A DNA stretch of 49,752 nt from Candidatus Altimarinota bacterium (GTDB lineage: Bacteria; Cyanobacteriota; Cyanobacteriia; Cyanobacteriales; Microcystaceae): positions 1 to 49,752 of the forward strand of contig JAAUUT010000027.1 of assembly GCA_012031035.1 (NCBI GenBank), in the 5' to 3' direction. How positions within the stretch are numbered: the first letter of the stretch is position 1; every line of letters begins with the position of its first letter. The notes below the pieces were generated by a model that was not told the DNA's origin, did not search any database, and worked only from the letters and a program-made list of their open reading frames with translations. This document shows, in pieces, positions 26,131 to 34,219 of the stretch. A program made the position numbers and the translations under genes.

Positions 26131-26841
26131 GTGTCTTTATCTTCCAATCCCAAACAAAATCAGCTATTAGCGGCTTTACCAAGCGAAGAATACGAACAAT
26201 TGTTACCTCACTTAGAACTGGTTGCTTTAGATTTAAAAAAAATTCTCTACAACCCTAATGAATCGATCTCGTTCGTCTATTTCATACTTAGTGGCGTAAT
26301 TTCGTTGCTGACAATAATGCCACACGGTGCGATCGTGGAAGTTGCAACGGTTGGTAACGAAGGATTTATCGGTTTACCCGTTTTTCTGGGAGCTACTCAA
26401 ATTCCCGGTCAAGCCTTGTGCCAAGTTCCAGGAACCGCAATGCGAATGAATGCGGAGATTTTCAAGCGCGAGGTGACGCAGGGAACAATGTTGTTTAATA
26501 TGCTACAACGCTACACGCAAGCCTTGTTTAATCAAGTGGCGCAATCGGCTGCCTGCAATCGTATCCATACAATCGAAGAACGATTTTGTCGATGGATTCT
26601 AATGACTCGCGATCGCGTTCCTGGCGATACCTTTCCCCTTACCCATGAATTTCTCGGACAAATGTTAGGGGTAAGGCGCGCGAGTGTCACTGAAGTGGCT
26701 ATGAGGATACAACATGCAGGATTAATTCTATACAAGTACGGAAAAATGACCGTACTCGATCGCGAGGGTTTAGAGTCGGCAAGTTGTGAGTGCTATCAAA
26801 TCGTTAAACGAGAATTCGAGCGCTTGGTTGGAGGCAATTAG
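26131..26841 (+). CDS. Crp/Fnr family transcriptional regulator
   Basis: A 236-residue regulator. A cyclic-nucleotide-type beta-roll covers about residues 10-115 (PHLELVALDLKKILYNPNESISFVYF, VATVGNEGFIGLPVFLG). A dimerisation helix follows (LFNMLQRYTQALFNQVAQSAACNR) and a winged helix-turn-helix at about 175-215 (FLGQMLGVRRASVTEVAMRIQHAGLI). The cNMP-contact residues of E. coli CRP (RSE) are absent, so the signal is probably not cAMP in the classic way. I use the GTG at 26131, the only start that fits the conserved N-terminus. Its binding sites are not known. Confidence 0.9.
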   Translation: MSLSSNPKQNQLLAALPSEEYEQLLPHLELVALDLKKILYNPNESISFVYFILSGVISLLTIMPHGAIVEVATVGNEGFIGLPVFLGATQIPGQALCQVPGTAMRMNAEIFKREVTQGTMLFNMLQRYTQALFNQVAQSAACNRIHTIEERFCRWILMTRDRVPGDTFPLTHEFLGQMLGVRRASVTEVAMRIQHAGLILYKYGKMTVLDREGLESASCECYQIVKREFERLVGGN

Positions 26842-26843
26842 CG

Positions 26844-26875
26844 TCCTTCGGAGGACAAGGAAGACAAGAGAGACT
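26844..26875. repeat. GACAAG-type short repeat after the crp-like gene
   Basis: The sequence reads CCTTCGGAGGACAAGGAAGA and then CAAGAGAGAC. The same stretch, with small changes, occurs on the other strand inside narB (48452-48490), and a related copy lies at about 43482-43517. It is a dispersed STRR-like repeat with a 9-bp period. Confidence 0.55.
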
Positions 26876-26939
26876 GGGCGCATCCCAGTTCATCAACTAT
26901 TTACGTAAACACCGACATCGGTTGAATTGGGATGCTCCC
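26876..26939. repeat. large imperfect inverted repeat between crp-like gene and methyltransferase
   Basis: The left arm 26876-26897 (core GCATCCCAGTTCATCAAC) pairs with the right arm 26921-26939 (GTTGAATTGGGATGCTCCC) with few mismatches. A small palindrome ACCGA-CA-TCGGT lies in the loop side. It sits at the junction of two convergent genes, so it may act as a bidirectional terminator or be a MITE-like element. Confidence 0.55.
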
Positions 26940-26950
26940 CTTAGATTGGT

Positions 26951-27004
26951 GGGCATTACCTCCAAAAAGCTATCAAAAAAATTAGAAGCTTTTTGGCAAT
27001 GCCC
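26951..27004. repeat. second large inverted repeat, GGGCATT...AATGCCC
   Basis: The left arm begins GGGCATTACCTCC and ends AAAAAGCT (26951-26971). The right arm AGCTTTTTGGCAATGCCC (26987-27004) is complementary apart from three extra bases in the left arm. The loop is AT-rich. It is next to the previous inverted repeat, and together they fill most of the 210-base convergent gap. Confidence 0.55.
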
Positions 27005-27051
27005 GTCCAACTCTGTCATAGCAAATGAACGATCGCTAATCCCCAAGTTAA

Positions 27052-28140
27052 TTATGCAGGTTTTCGAGCCACCCAATACTTACTCACAAAATGGTTTTCG
27101 GTTTTAATATCCTGAAAACCAGCTTCTTCAAGACGTTCTACCAAATTATCGGTAACATAGTGTTTATAGTAAGGCTCGTGGAAGATAGTGGGGAAGTTAT
27201 CCATCATCACTTGAAATTCTTCTGGAGAATCCGATCTTTGAATGGAATCACAGATGACAAAAACACCTCCAGGTTGAATAACGCGGAAGCATTCCTCAAT
27301 AACTCGCTGACGTGCCTCGGCAGGTAATTCATGGAAGAGAAAAACGTTGCTAACGCCGTGGAAATAGTTATCCAAATAGGGAAGTTCTTCTGCATTAGCT
27401 TGTGCCAGTTGCGGTAATTCCCCTGGATTTTCCGAGAGTAACAGGTTAGCTTTACGCAGATACGATGGCGATAAATCTACGCCAAATAAAGAAGCTTTTG
27501 GTAGCGTCGCGCGAATCATCTTTAAAGTTCGTCCCGTACCGCAAGCAACATCTAGAACGCGCATTGGTTGAGGTGCGAAGTTACTCAATCCTTCTTTTAG
27601 CGGTTTGAGAATGCGCCGACGCATAAGATCGGCGGTTCCATTAAAGAGAATTTCTACTTGGAGATCGTAGAGGTTAGCAGACCAATCGCTTAAATAGCCA
27701 TCAGTCTGATAGTGGAAATTTTGCAGATAATAACGAGGATAGCCTTCGCGATCCAGTTCGGGATCGAACTGTTGATATTCTTTATTGCGTACTCGTTCCC
27801 AAATTTTGGGCATATCGAGCCAAACGGCGGGATAATAGCGAAAGAAGTCTTCCCAAGGATTCTCGAATAGCAAGCTGACCGGATAAATTTTATTTTCAGC
27901 ATCTTGCCAGTCGGTTTCGATGAGTTGATTTCGCAGTTTTTGGAGTAGTGCAAGGGTTTGTAAAGAGAGGGGTTTGATTTGCTTATCCCGTCCGGGAAGA
28001 AACATCTCAGTTAGGCGATCGCTAATCGTTTTGTGCGCAACGCCAAAGTAACTTTTTCCATCTTGAAAGGCTTGGTAAGCGGCTTTTGTTACCGTTTGGG
28101 GAATGGGAATGAATTGGTCGAGACTTGGTGTAGATTGCAT
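27052..28140 (-). CDS. class I SAM-dependent methyltransferase
   Basis: A 362-residue methyltransferase from the ATG at 28140 (MQSTPSLDQFIPIPQTV); a GTG seven codons upstream is also in frame. An N-terminal extension of about 190 residues precedes the Rossmann fold. Motif I is VLDVACGTGRTLKMI, with the acidic end of strand 2 at LFGVDLSPSYLRKA. QANAEELPYLDNYFHGVSNVFLFHEL gives motifs II and III, and IQPGGVFVICDSIQ follows. It resembles UbiE/COQ5-type enzymes, but the long N-terminus is different. The substrate is unknown. Homologues with this N-terminus are common in cyanobacteria, from memory. Convergent with the regulator gene. Confidence 0.85.
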   Translation of the reverse strand: MQSTPSLDQFIPIPQTVTKAAYQAFQDGKSYFGVAHKTISDRLTEMFLPGRDKQIKPLSLQTLALLQKLRNQLIETDWQDAENKIYPVSLLFENPWEDFFRYYPAVWLDMPKIWERVRNKEYQQFDPELDREGYPRYYLQNFHYQTDGYLSDWSANLYDLQVEILFNGTADLMRRRILKPLKEGLSNFAPQPMRVLDVACGTGRTLKMIRATLPKASLFGVDLSPSYLRKANLLLSENPGELPQLAQANAEELPYLDNYFHGVSNVFLFHELPAEARQRVIEECFRVIQPGGVFVICDSIQRSDSPEEFQVMMDNFPTIFHEPYYKHYVTDNLVERLEEAGFQDIKTENHFVSKYWVARKPA

Positions 28141-28454
28141 AAATGATAAATTTCGACGCACTCAATAAAGTTTTGTATCTTTTTGTTAATATACTCAATG
28201 TTAGTCGGATCGAGTACTGTCGAAAGAGCGATCGCTTTAATTTATTGGGAACCCCTATCCTCCAGCAAGCTTACACCCCAGTGAATGGGAAGCATTCCGA
28301 GGCGATCGCAAAATTTATAGAAAAGCTTAAGATTGTAACTCAGAAGGAAAAATCGAGCTAAATCAAGACACAGTTAAACTTCAAATTTCTTAAAATAGCT
28401 TAATCTATTCCCTCTTTCCTCGTTTGAATCAGTAATTTAAAAACGTGACAGCTT

Positions 28455-29744
28455 ATGTCTTTAACCACTCCGTCCCCTCAACTAAAACGAGAATTAGGCG
28501 TTTTTGGCGCAACCTTGATGGGATTGGGTTCGATTGTTGGTACGGGAGTATTTGTCAGTATTGGCATCTCGGCTGGAATTGCTGGTTCTGCGGTCATTCT
28601 AGCTATTGCGATCGGCGCGTTAGTCGCAACTTGTAACGGACTCAACAGCGCCCAGCTAGCGGCTAATCACGCCGTCAGCGGCGGTACCTATGAATATGGC
28701 TATCGCTATCTCACGCCTGCTTTTGGCTTTACGGCAGGTTGGATGTTTTTAGTCGCCAAAACGGCTTCTGCGGCAACTGCTGCTTTAGGGTTTGCGGGAT
28801 ATTTATTAAGTCTTTTTGGGTTAGAAACCACCTGGACGATCCCTATTGCTCTGGCGGCGGTAATTATCCTAACTTTAATTGTCCTTAGCGGCATTCGGCG
28901 CTCTAATGTGGCGAATACAATAATTGTGTCGATAACGCTGCTATCACTAGGATTTTTTATCATTGCTTGTCTTCCCCGCGCTATTGAAGCGGGAGCTAGC
29001 AATTTTACGCCTTTTTTTGCCAATTCTCCTACTAGCATCCTCCAGGCAAGTGCTTTGATGTTTGTGGCCTATACAGGTTACGGTCGCATTGCGACGATGG
29101 GAGAGGAAGCGCGATCGCCCAGACAAACTATCCCCAAAGCAATGATAATCTGTTTGCTGCTGACGATGCTGCTCTATCTAGCCGTAGCAGCAGTAGGAAT
29201 TGGGGCTGTCGGAGCAGAGGTATTAGGAAGTCCTACTCAACAGGCTAAAGCTGCCCCTTTAGAAGTGGCAGTTCGCAGCGTAGCGGGTTCTGGAGGCGCT
29301 TTTGTTCTGGCAATGGGTGCGATAACGGCAATGTTAGGCGTACTGTTAAACTTGATTCTAGGGCTGTCTCGCGTTTTGTTGGCGATGGGTCGCCGCAATG
29401 ACGCACCGCGATTTTTGGCACGTCTCAATCGAGAACAAACTACGCCTTATTGGTCGGTTATCGTTGTTGGTGTCGCGATCGCGTTTCTGGTTCTTTTGGG
29501 TAATGTCAAGACAACTTGGTCGTTTAGTGCTTTTAGCGTCCTAATTTACTACGCAATTACTAACTTAGCTGCCCTAAAACTTCCTCCAGGAGAACGACTT
29601 TATCCAAAATGGGTGGGAGTTGTCGGTCTTTTATCTTGTCTATTTTTGGCTTTTTGGGTTGAAGCGGCTATTTGGCAAGTTGGTTTAGGATTAATCGCGG
29701 CTGGTTTAATTTGGCATAAAGTTAGACAGGTGAATTATGAATGA
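28455..29744 (+). CDS. APC family amino acid permease
   Basis: A 429-residue inner-membrane transporter with about 12 helices. The N-terminus LGVFGATLMGLGSIVGTGVFVSIGISAG holds the GxG amino acid carboxylate-binding motif of helix 1. FVAYTGYGRIATMGEEARSPRQTIPKAM is the helix 6 region with the usual E-E-x-x-x-P. It would exchange or import amino acids; the substrate is not predictable. It starts at an ATG after ACAGCTT. The last codons overlap a heptamer repeat, which supplies the stop codon (TGA). It is the first gene of a run of four on the plus strand. Confidence 0.88.
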   Translation: MSLTTPSPQLKRELGVFGATLMGLGSIVGTGVFVSIGISAGIAGSAVILAIAIGALVATCNGLNSAQLAANHAVSGGTYEYGYRYLTPAFGFTAGWMFLVAKTASAATAALGFAGYLLSLFGLETTWTIPIALAAVIILTLIVLSGIRRSNVANTIIVSITLLSLGFFIIACLPRAIEAGASNFTPFFANSPTSILQASALMFVAYTGYGRIATMGEEARSPRQTIPKAMIICLLLTMLLYLAVAAVGIGAVGAEVLGSPTQQAKAAPLEVAVRSVAGSGGAFVLAMGAITAMLGVLLNLILGLSRVLLAMGRRNDAPRFLARLNREQTTPYWSVIVVGVAIAFLVLLGNVKTTWSFSAFSVLIYYAITNLAALKLPPGERLYPKWVGVVGLLSCLFLAFWVEAAIWQVGLGLIAAGLIWHKVRQVNYE

Positions 29745-29759
29745 TAAATTATGAATTCT
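29732..29759. repeat. heptamer repeat overlapping the end of the APC permease gene
   Basis: GAATTAT, GAATGAT, AAATTAT and GAATTCT follow one another from 29732 to 29759. The permease stop codon is read from inside the repeat, so the repeat has shaped the C-terminus (VNYE). Confidence 0.55.
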
Positions 29760-29856
29760 GAAAACCCCCTATAATTCGTAATTCAATACAATTCATCTCA
29801 TAACTCAGTTACACTAACAAAAAGAATAAAAGAAAACTTGTCTTAGAAAAATATTA

Positions 29857-30708
29857 ATGGTCGCGGCTGTTTCTTTAGAAGAAGTCTACAAGGTTTATAA
29901 CAAAGTTCCTGTGGTCAACGATCTTTCCTTTGAGATCCAAGCAGGGGAAATGTTTGGATTGCTAGGGCCCAATGGAGCGGGAAAATCTACTACCATTCGG
30001 ATGTTAATTACTTTAACTCGACCTACTCAAGGTCGTATTACCGTAGCAGGATACGATGTCAATCGCGATCGCGATCGCGTCAAGCAAAATATCGGCGTAG
30101 TTTTGCAACAAATTAGTATCGATAACGATTTATCGGTCTGGGAAAATATGGAATTTCACGCGCGAATGCACCATATTCCCAATTCCAAACGTCAAAAGCT
30201 CATCGATCGCTGGCTAGAATACGTAGAATTAGTCGATCGCAAGGAATCTCTGGTTAAAACCCTTTCCGGCGGGATGAAGCGTCGCTTGCAAATTGCGAGG
30301 GCCCTAATTCATCAACCCCAAGTCTTATTTTTAGACGAACCGACAGTCGGATTAGATCCGCAAACTCGCCGCCGTCTGTGGGAAATTATTCGCGATTTAA
30401 ATCGTCAAGGAATGACAATTTTGTTGACGACTCATTATATGGAAGAAGCAGAATTTTTATGCGATCGCATTGGGATCGTAGATGCTGGTAAACTAATCGA
30501 ATTAGGAACGATGGACTATTTTCGCTCTAAATATGGCAAAGGTTTAGTTGTTAAAGAATCGGGCGAGCGCATTGACTATCAATTCTTTCCTACTTTAGAC
30601 GAGGCTAAGGCTTATTTGAATTCTCTAAGCGATAAAACAGGGGTCATGGTTCGTCCTTCTAATTTAGAAGATATCTTTATCGAAATGACAGGACGCAGAC
30701 TCGATTAA
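29857..30708 (+). CDS. ABC transporter ATP-binding protein (CcmA/DrrA/NodI type)
   Basis: A 283-residue cytoplasmic ATPase. Walker A is GPNGAGKST (37-45), Q-loop VVLQQISID, signature LSGGMKRRLQIARAL, Walker B VLFLDEPTVGLD and H-loop TTHYMEEAE. The C-terminal extension after residue 220 (IELGTMDYFRSKYGKGLVV) is characteristic of exporters of the DrrA/NodI type. No permease gene is adjacent, so the membrane partner is encoded elsewhere. It starts at an ATG. A TAA stop is followed within 8 bases by ATGATGAAT, which belongs to a heptamer repeat and opens into scpB. Confidence 0.87.
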   Translation: MVAAVSLEEVYKVYNKVPVVNDLSFEIQAGEMFGLLGPNGAGKSTTIRMLITLTRPTQGRITVAGYDVNRDRDRVKQNIGVVLQQISIDNDLSVWENMEFHARMHHIPNSKRQKLIDRWLEYVELVDRKESLVKTLSGGMKRRLQIARALIHQPQVLFLDEPTVGLDPQTRRRLWEIIRDLNRQGMTILLTTHYMEEAEFLCDRIGIVDAGKLIELGTMDYFRSKYGKGLVVKESGERIDYQFFPTLDEAKAYLNSLSDKTGVMVRPSNLEDIFIEMTGRRLD

Positions 30709-30742
30709 ATGATAAATGATGAATTATGAAAACCAAGAATTC

Positions 30743-31285
30743 ATGACCAATGATAGATTAGCCACAAAAATTGAAGCTATTCTTTACCTCAAAGGTCAAC
30801 CGCTTTCCTTAACAGAAATTGCTGAGTATGCACTTTGCGATCGCGATCGCGTTCAAGAAGCTATAATTGAGTTGATGTCAGACTACGCTCATCGCGATAG
30901 TGCCTTAGAAGTTATCGAAACTCCAAAAGGTTACAGCCTTCAATTGCGTTCGACCTTTGAAAATTTACTACAAGCCCTAGTTCCAGCCGAATTAGGAACG
31001 GGTGCTTTGCGAACCCTAGCCGCGATCGCTCTCAAAAACCCGATTCTGCAAACCGATCTAATCGAACTGCGCGGTAGCACTGCCTATCAACAAACTCAAG
31101 AATTGGTAGAATTAGGATTCGTCCGAAAACGCCGTCAAACTAACGGTCGTTCTTATTGGTTGGAAGTGACAGATAAGTTTCATCAATATTTTGAAATTGA
31201 CGAAATCAATGCGGCGATCGGTGCGGCTATCCGCCAGAGGGTTGAGGAAATCTCCTATGGCGGCGTTCAGTCTAGTAGAGAATAG
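30743..31285 (+). CDS. scpB: segregation and condensation protein B
   Basis: Winged-helix partner of SMC-ScpA in chromosome compaction and segregation. From the ATG at 30743 (MTNDRLATKIEAILYLKGQPLSLTE) it has 180 residues, the usual family start. An upstream ATG at 30716 adds nine codons taken from a heptamer-type repeat (MMNYENQEF), and I take that as non-native. Two winged-helix domains are visible: ALCDRDRVQEAIIELMSDYA, then AAIALKNPILQTDLIELRGS. GSTAYQQTQELVELGFVRKRRQTNGRSYWLEVT is typical for ScpB. It follows the ABC ATPase gene closely and may be in the same transcript. No scpA or smc is near. Confidence 0.88.
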   Translation: MTNDRLATKIEAILYLKGQPLSLTEIAEYALCDRDRVQEAIIELMSDYAHRDSALEVIETPKGYSLQLRSTFENLLQALVPAELGTGALRTLAAIALKNPILQTDLIELRGSTAYQQTQELVELGFVRKRRQTNGRSYWLEVTDKFHQYFEIDEINAAIGAAIRQRVEEISYGGVQSSRE

Positions 31286-31429
31286 ATTCTCTACCTTAGT
31301 TGAGAGGCAAGCGAGCGGTGATTGCCGATATATTATGGAGTGAAGTTCTCCACTCTTATCGACTAACAGTTATAGTGAGAATAGAGAGCTATAACTTAGA
31401 ACTATTAGTTCAATTATTTTGGAGTTCTA

Positions 31430-31774
31430 ATGATCTTTAATTTTGATTTCTCTTCTTCCGAGCAAGAGCAACAAGAAATTAATTCTTTAATGCAATACCT
31501 TCAGAGACAAAATCCTGAAATGTTAGAGCGGGTTGCTCAGTCGGCTAGCCCAGAAATCAAACAAATCATTACTCAAAACGTACAAGGGTTAGTTGGAATG
31601 TTGCCCTCAGAAGATTTTGAGGTTCAGATTACTACCGATCGCGAAAATCTGGCAAATCTTCTTGCGTCGGCAATGATGACGGGATATTTCCTCAGCAAAA
31701 TCGAACAGCGTCGCAATCTAGAAATGACCCTCTCGAATTCAGATTCTCTAAATTCTAAGCCTCCCAAACAATAA
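31430..31774 (+). CDS. DUF760 domain-containing protein
   Basis: A 114-residue soluble protein with the DUF760 pattern (SLMQYLQRQNPEMLERVAQSASPEIKQIITQNVQGLVGMLP). The family occurs in cyanobacteria and plastids and has no known activity; it is mostly helical. The end EMTLSNSDSLNSKPPKQ is disordered. It starts at an ATG after GGAG. A 7-bp inverted repeat (GTTATAG/CTATAAC) lies upstream, at about 31369-31395. Convergent with purF, with a large inverted repeat between them. Confidence 0.82.
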   Translation: MIFNFDFSSSEQEQQEINSLMQYLQRQNPEMLERVAQSASPEIKQIITQNVQGLVGMLPSEDFEVQITTDRENLANLLASAMMTGYFLSKIEQRRNLEMTLSNSDSLNSKPPKQ

Positions 31775-31816
31775 TAAATATCGGTTATTTATAAAGCGGA
31801 TAATGCCAAGAATACT

Positions 31817-31875
31817 TGATATTGGGTTATGCAAGGAGAAGTAAGCTAGCGCAAACGTACCTCAACCCAATATCA
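31817..31875. repeat. 12-bp inverted repeat enclosing a 35-base interior, between DUF760 gene and purF
   Basis: TGATATTGGGTT (31817-31828) and AACCCAATATCA (31864-31875) are exact inverse complements. GGGTT...AACCC repeats of this type are widespread in cyanobacteria as small palindromic elements. It occupies the convergent gap of 219 bases and may also help termination. Confidence 0.6.
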
Positions 31876-31993
31876 GGGATTAATTTATTAAGATTATTTG
31901 TAGCAGAAATTTTTGAAAATAATATAAGCATTTGTCGTGCGATTTTGGCAGTCTCTCAAAGATAAAAACTGCCAAGTCGCACCTTAATTAAGC

Positions 31994-33478
31994 TTAAACT
32001 TTTTCTAATACTAATTTAGAACGCTTGATATTTTCTGGAATAGGAATTGGATAATCTCCAGTAAAACACGCCGAACAAAAACTATTGGTATCTTCGCCAG
32101 TCGCTTCAAGCATCCCATTCCAACTGAGATAAGCCAGCGAATCAACGCCAATTTGAGCGGCAATCTCTTCAACTGATTTAGTCGATGCGATAAGCTGGTC
32201 TTGGTTATCCGTGTCAATGCCGTAAAAGCAAGGATGAGTCACCGGAGGCGAGGAGATGCGCATATGAACTTCTTTTGCTCCTGCGTCTCTAAGTGCTTTG
32301 ACAATTTTTCGACTCGTCGTTCCTCGGACAATCGAGTCGTCTACAATCACGACTCGTTTTCCCGCTAAAACATCTTTAAGCGGGTTTAATTTCATGCGAA
32401 TGCCCGATTCGCGCATATGTTGAGTCGGTTGTATGAAGGTGCGACCGACGTAGCGATTTTTAATTAATCCTTCACCGTAAGCAATCCCAGAAATTTGAGA
32501 GAACCCAATCGCCGCAGGAACGCCAGAATCAGGAACTCCCATGACTAAATCGGCTTCTACCAGAGATTCTTTTGCTAATTGCTGTCCTAGTCGCACCCGA
32601 TAGGTATAAAGCGTTTCATCGTGCATGATGCTATCGGGTCTGGCAAAATAAATCATCTCGAAGACGCATAGCTTTCTCTGGGGTTGGGGAACCCAGTGAA
32701 AGGAAGCCAATCCTTCTTCTGTAATCCAAACTAATTCTCCTGGTTCTACATCGCGCAGATACTCGGCCCCGATGATATCTAAGGCGCAGGTTTCCGATGC
32801 GAGGACATAGCGAACCGTATCTTCTGTAATGGTTCCGATGACTAAAGGACGCACCCCGTTAGGATCGCGCGCGCCTATCAATCCCGCCGGCGTACCAATT
32901 GCCAAACTATACGCGCCCGAACATAACTGAAAGGCGCTAATGGCGGCTTCTAGCCATTCTTTGCCGCTATCGACTTCTTGCGCGATCGCAACGGCAATCA
33001 TTTCTGAGTCTGTCGTCGCGATCAAATTACAACCGCGCTGTTCTAAAAGTTGACGCAATTCTAGAGTATTGACAAGATTGCCATTATGTGCTAGCGCAAG
33101 CTTTCCCAGGCGGGTGTCTACTACAACAGGTTGAGCGTTTGCCCTGCGACTAGAACCAGTGGTCGAATAGCGAGTATGACCGACTGCTAGGGTTCCAGGC
33201 ATTTCATGAAGGATCGATTCTTTGAATACTTGAGAGACGAGTCCCATATCTTTGTGAAGATATATTTTGTCTCCGTCAAAGGTGGCGATTCCTGCCGATT
33301 CCTGTCCTCGATGTTGCAGGGCATATAAGCCAAAATAAGTTAACTTGGCAACCTCTGCCTCTGGTGCATATATCCCAAATACTCCGCAGGCTTCTTCTGG
33401 TTTGTCTGCTGGCTGAGATTCAGGAGGGCGATCGCCATTGAGAGACTCTAGGGAGTTGTCAAATTCTTGCGCGTTCAT
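31994..33478 (-). CDS. purF: amidophosphoribosyltransferase
   Basis: Makes 5-phosphoribosylamine from PRPP and glutamine, the first step of purine synthesis. It is 494 residues long. A 30-residue propeptide precedes the nucleophile Cys31 (EACGVFGIYAPE). The glutaminase domain contains LQHRGQESAGIA, HTRYSTTGSS and AHNGNLVN. The phosphoribosyltransferase domain carries the PRPP loop RVVIVDDSIVRGTTS. C-terminal cysteines (SFCSACF and an upstream HPCFYGID) suit the Fe-S cluster of the B. subtilis type. It follows purL on the same strand (189 bases apart), the usual cyanobacterial order. Confidence 0.95.
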   Translation of the reverse strand: MNAQEFDNSLESLNGDRPPESQPADKPEEACGVFGIYAPEAEVAKLTYFGLYALQHRGQESAGIATFDGDKIYLHKDMGLVSQVFKESILHEMPGTLAVGHTRYSTTGSSRRANAQPVVVDTRLGKLALAHNGNLVNTLELRQLLEQRGCNLIATTDSEMIAVAIAQEVDSGKEWLEAAISAFQLCSGAYSLAIGTPAGLIGARDPNGVRPLVIGTITEDTVRYVLASETCALDIIGAEYLRDVEPGELVWITEEGLASFHWVPQPQRKLCVFEMIYFARPDSIMHDETLYTYRVRLGQQLAKESLVEADLVMGVPDSGVPAAIGFSQISGIAYGEGLIKNRYVGRTFIQPTQHMRESGIRMKLNPLKDVLAGKRVVIVDDSIVRGTTSRKIVKALRDAGAKEVHMRISSPPVTHPCFYGIDTDNQDQLIASTKSVEEIAAQIGVDSLAYLSWNGMLEATGEDTNSFCSACFTGDYPIPIPENIKRSKLVLEKV

Positions 33479-33667
33479 TATGATAGTTTGGCTCCTGATA
33501 ACGGCAGTCGATCGATAAACGGATTGAAATACTAAGTCGATCTTTAAGCGCTTGAAGCGCGATCGAATAAACTTAACATTTCTTTAACCCTACCTTAGCA
33601 GTAATATAGCCGATATTATTAGGGATTGGGTTATGAGTTTTCTAATAAATCGCAATTAGAAATTAGC

Positions 33668-34219
33668 TTAAATTTTTGTCAAACGACGTTCGATCGCAGT
33701 AGCCCATCGCTCCTGGATATTACTAATTGTAACGTCAATTAAAAGGCGATCGTCCGAATTATCGTCACCAGATAACATAGAAATTTGTAAATTGGCGCGA
33801 TCGCTCGTGACTTTACCGAGTTCTTGCCAGCGATTATCTAATTTTCCTTTTAAATATGCTTCCCATTCGCCCCGACATTCGGGTTTAACCGATACGACGA
33901 TATTACTAGCCGTTTCTCCAAAAAGAGCTTCATCCAATCGGCGCTCCGCGAAGCGGTTCCGTTGGCGATAGCCTGCCGTTAGGCATAGGAAATCGCTTTT
34001 TTGAAGACGAATTTCTGCCCCCAATTGACCGCTAATGCAACATTCTGCCAGTGCGACAGCCAAACCGCCTTCGGCTAGGTCGTGAGCAGAATTTAGCCAC
34101 CCTTGACGAATTCCATGCCGACAGGCTTCTTGTACGCGACGTTCTAATTCAAAATCTACTATTGGCGGCTTACCCGCTACGATGCCGTGTATTGTTGCTA
34201 AGTATTCCGATCCTCCCAG
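33668..34219 (-). CDS. purL: phosphoribosylformylglycinamidine synthase PurL, C-terminal part (frameshifted)
   Basis: Continues purL after the octamer repeat with [34 protein letters not shown], the normal second-half sequence, then [18 protein letters not shown]. Next comes an anomalous stretch of some 20 residues ([17 protein letters not shown], about 33942-33996) that family members lack, encoded by a small palindromic repeat; [19 protein letters not shown] then resumes normal PurL. The end [17 protein letters not shown] has an ordinary family-type tail. Total restored length would be about 800 residues against roughly 760-790 in related proteins (from memory); the excess is explained by the repeat linker and the insertion. 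Confidence 0.85.
   Translation of the reverse strand: MGGSEYLATIHGIVAGKPPIVDFELERRVQEACRHGIRQGWLNSAHDLAEGGLAVALAECCISGQLGAEIRLQKSDFLCLTAGYRQRNRFAERRLDEALFGETASNIVVSVKPECRGEWEAYLKGKLDNRWQELGKVTSDRANLQISMLSGDDNSDDRLLIDVTISNIQERWATAIERRLTKI
33942..33996. repeat. small dispersed palindromic repeat inserted in purL coding sequence
   Basis: CGCT-ccgcga-AGCG (33942-33955) is followed by GCCT-gccgtt-AGGC (33971-33984), with an outer pair GCGAT/ATCGC (33965-33969 / 33992-33996). Two consecutive hairpins of this composition are typical of very small mobile repeats in cyanobacteria. In protein it adds about 20 residues in frame that homologues do not have. Confidence 0.6.

Noticed and set aside
25233..26841. 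Chemotaxis operon around the CheB-like gene
   Set aside because: No other chemotaxis gene lies in the neighbourhood, so only an isolated esterase domain can be supported.
28143..28361. 72-codon frame upstream of the APC permease (MINFDALNKVLYL)
   Set aside because: It overlaps the start region of the divergent methyltransferase, has no recognisable family or ribosome site, and looks like a chance frame.
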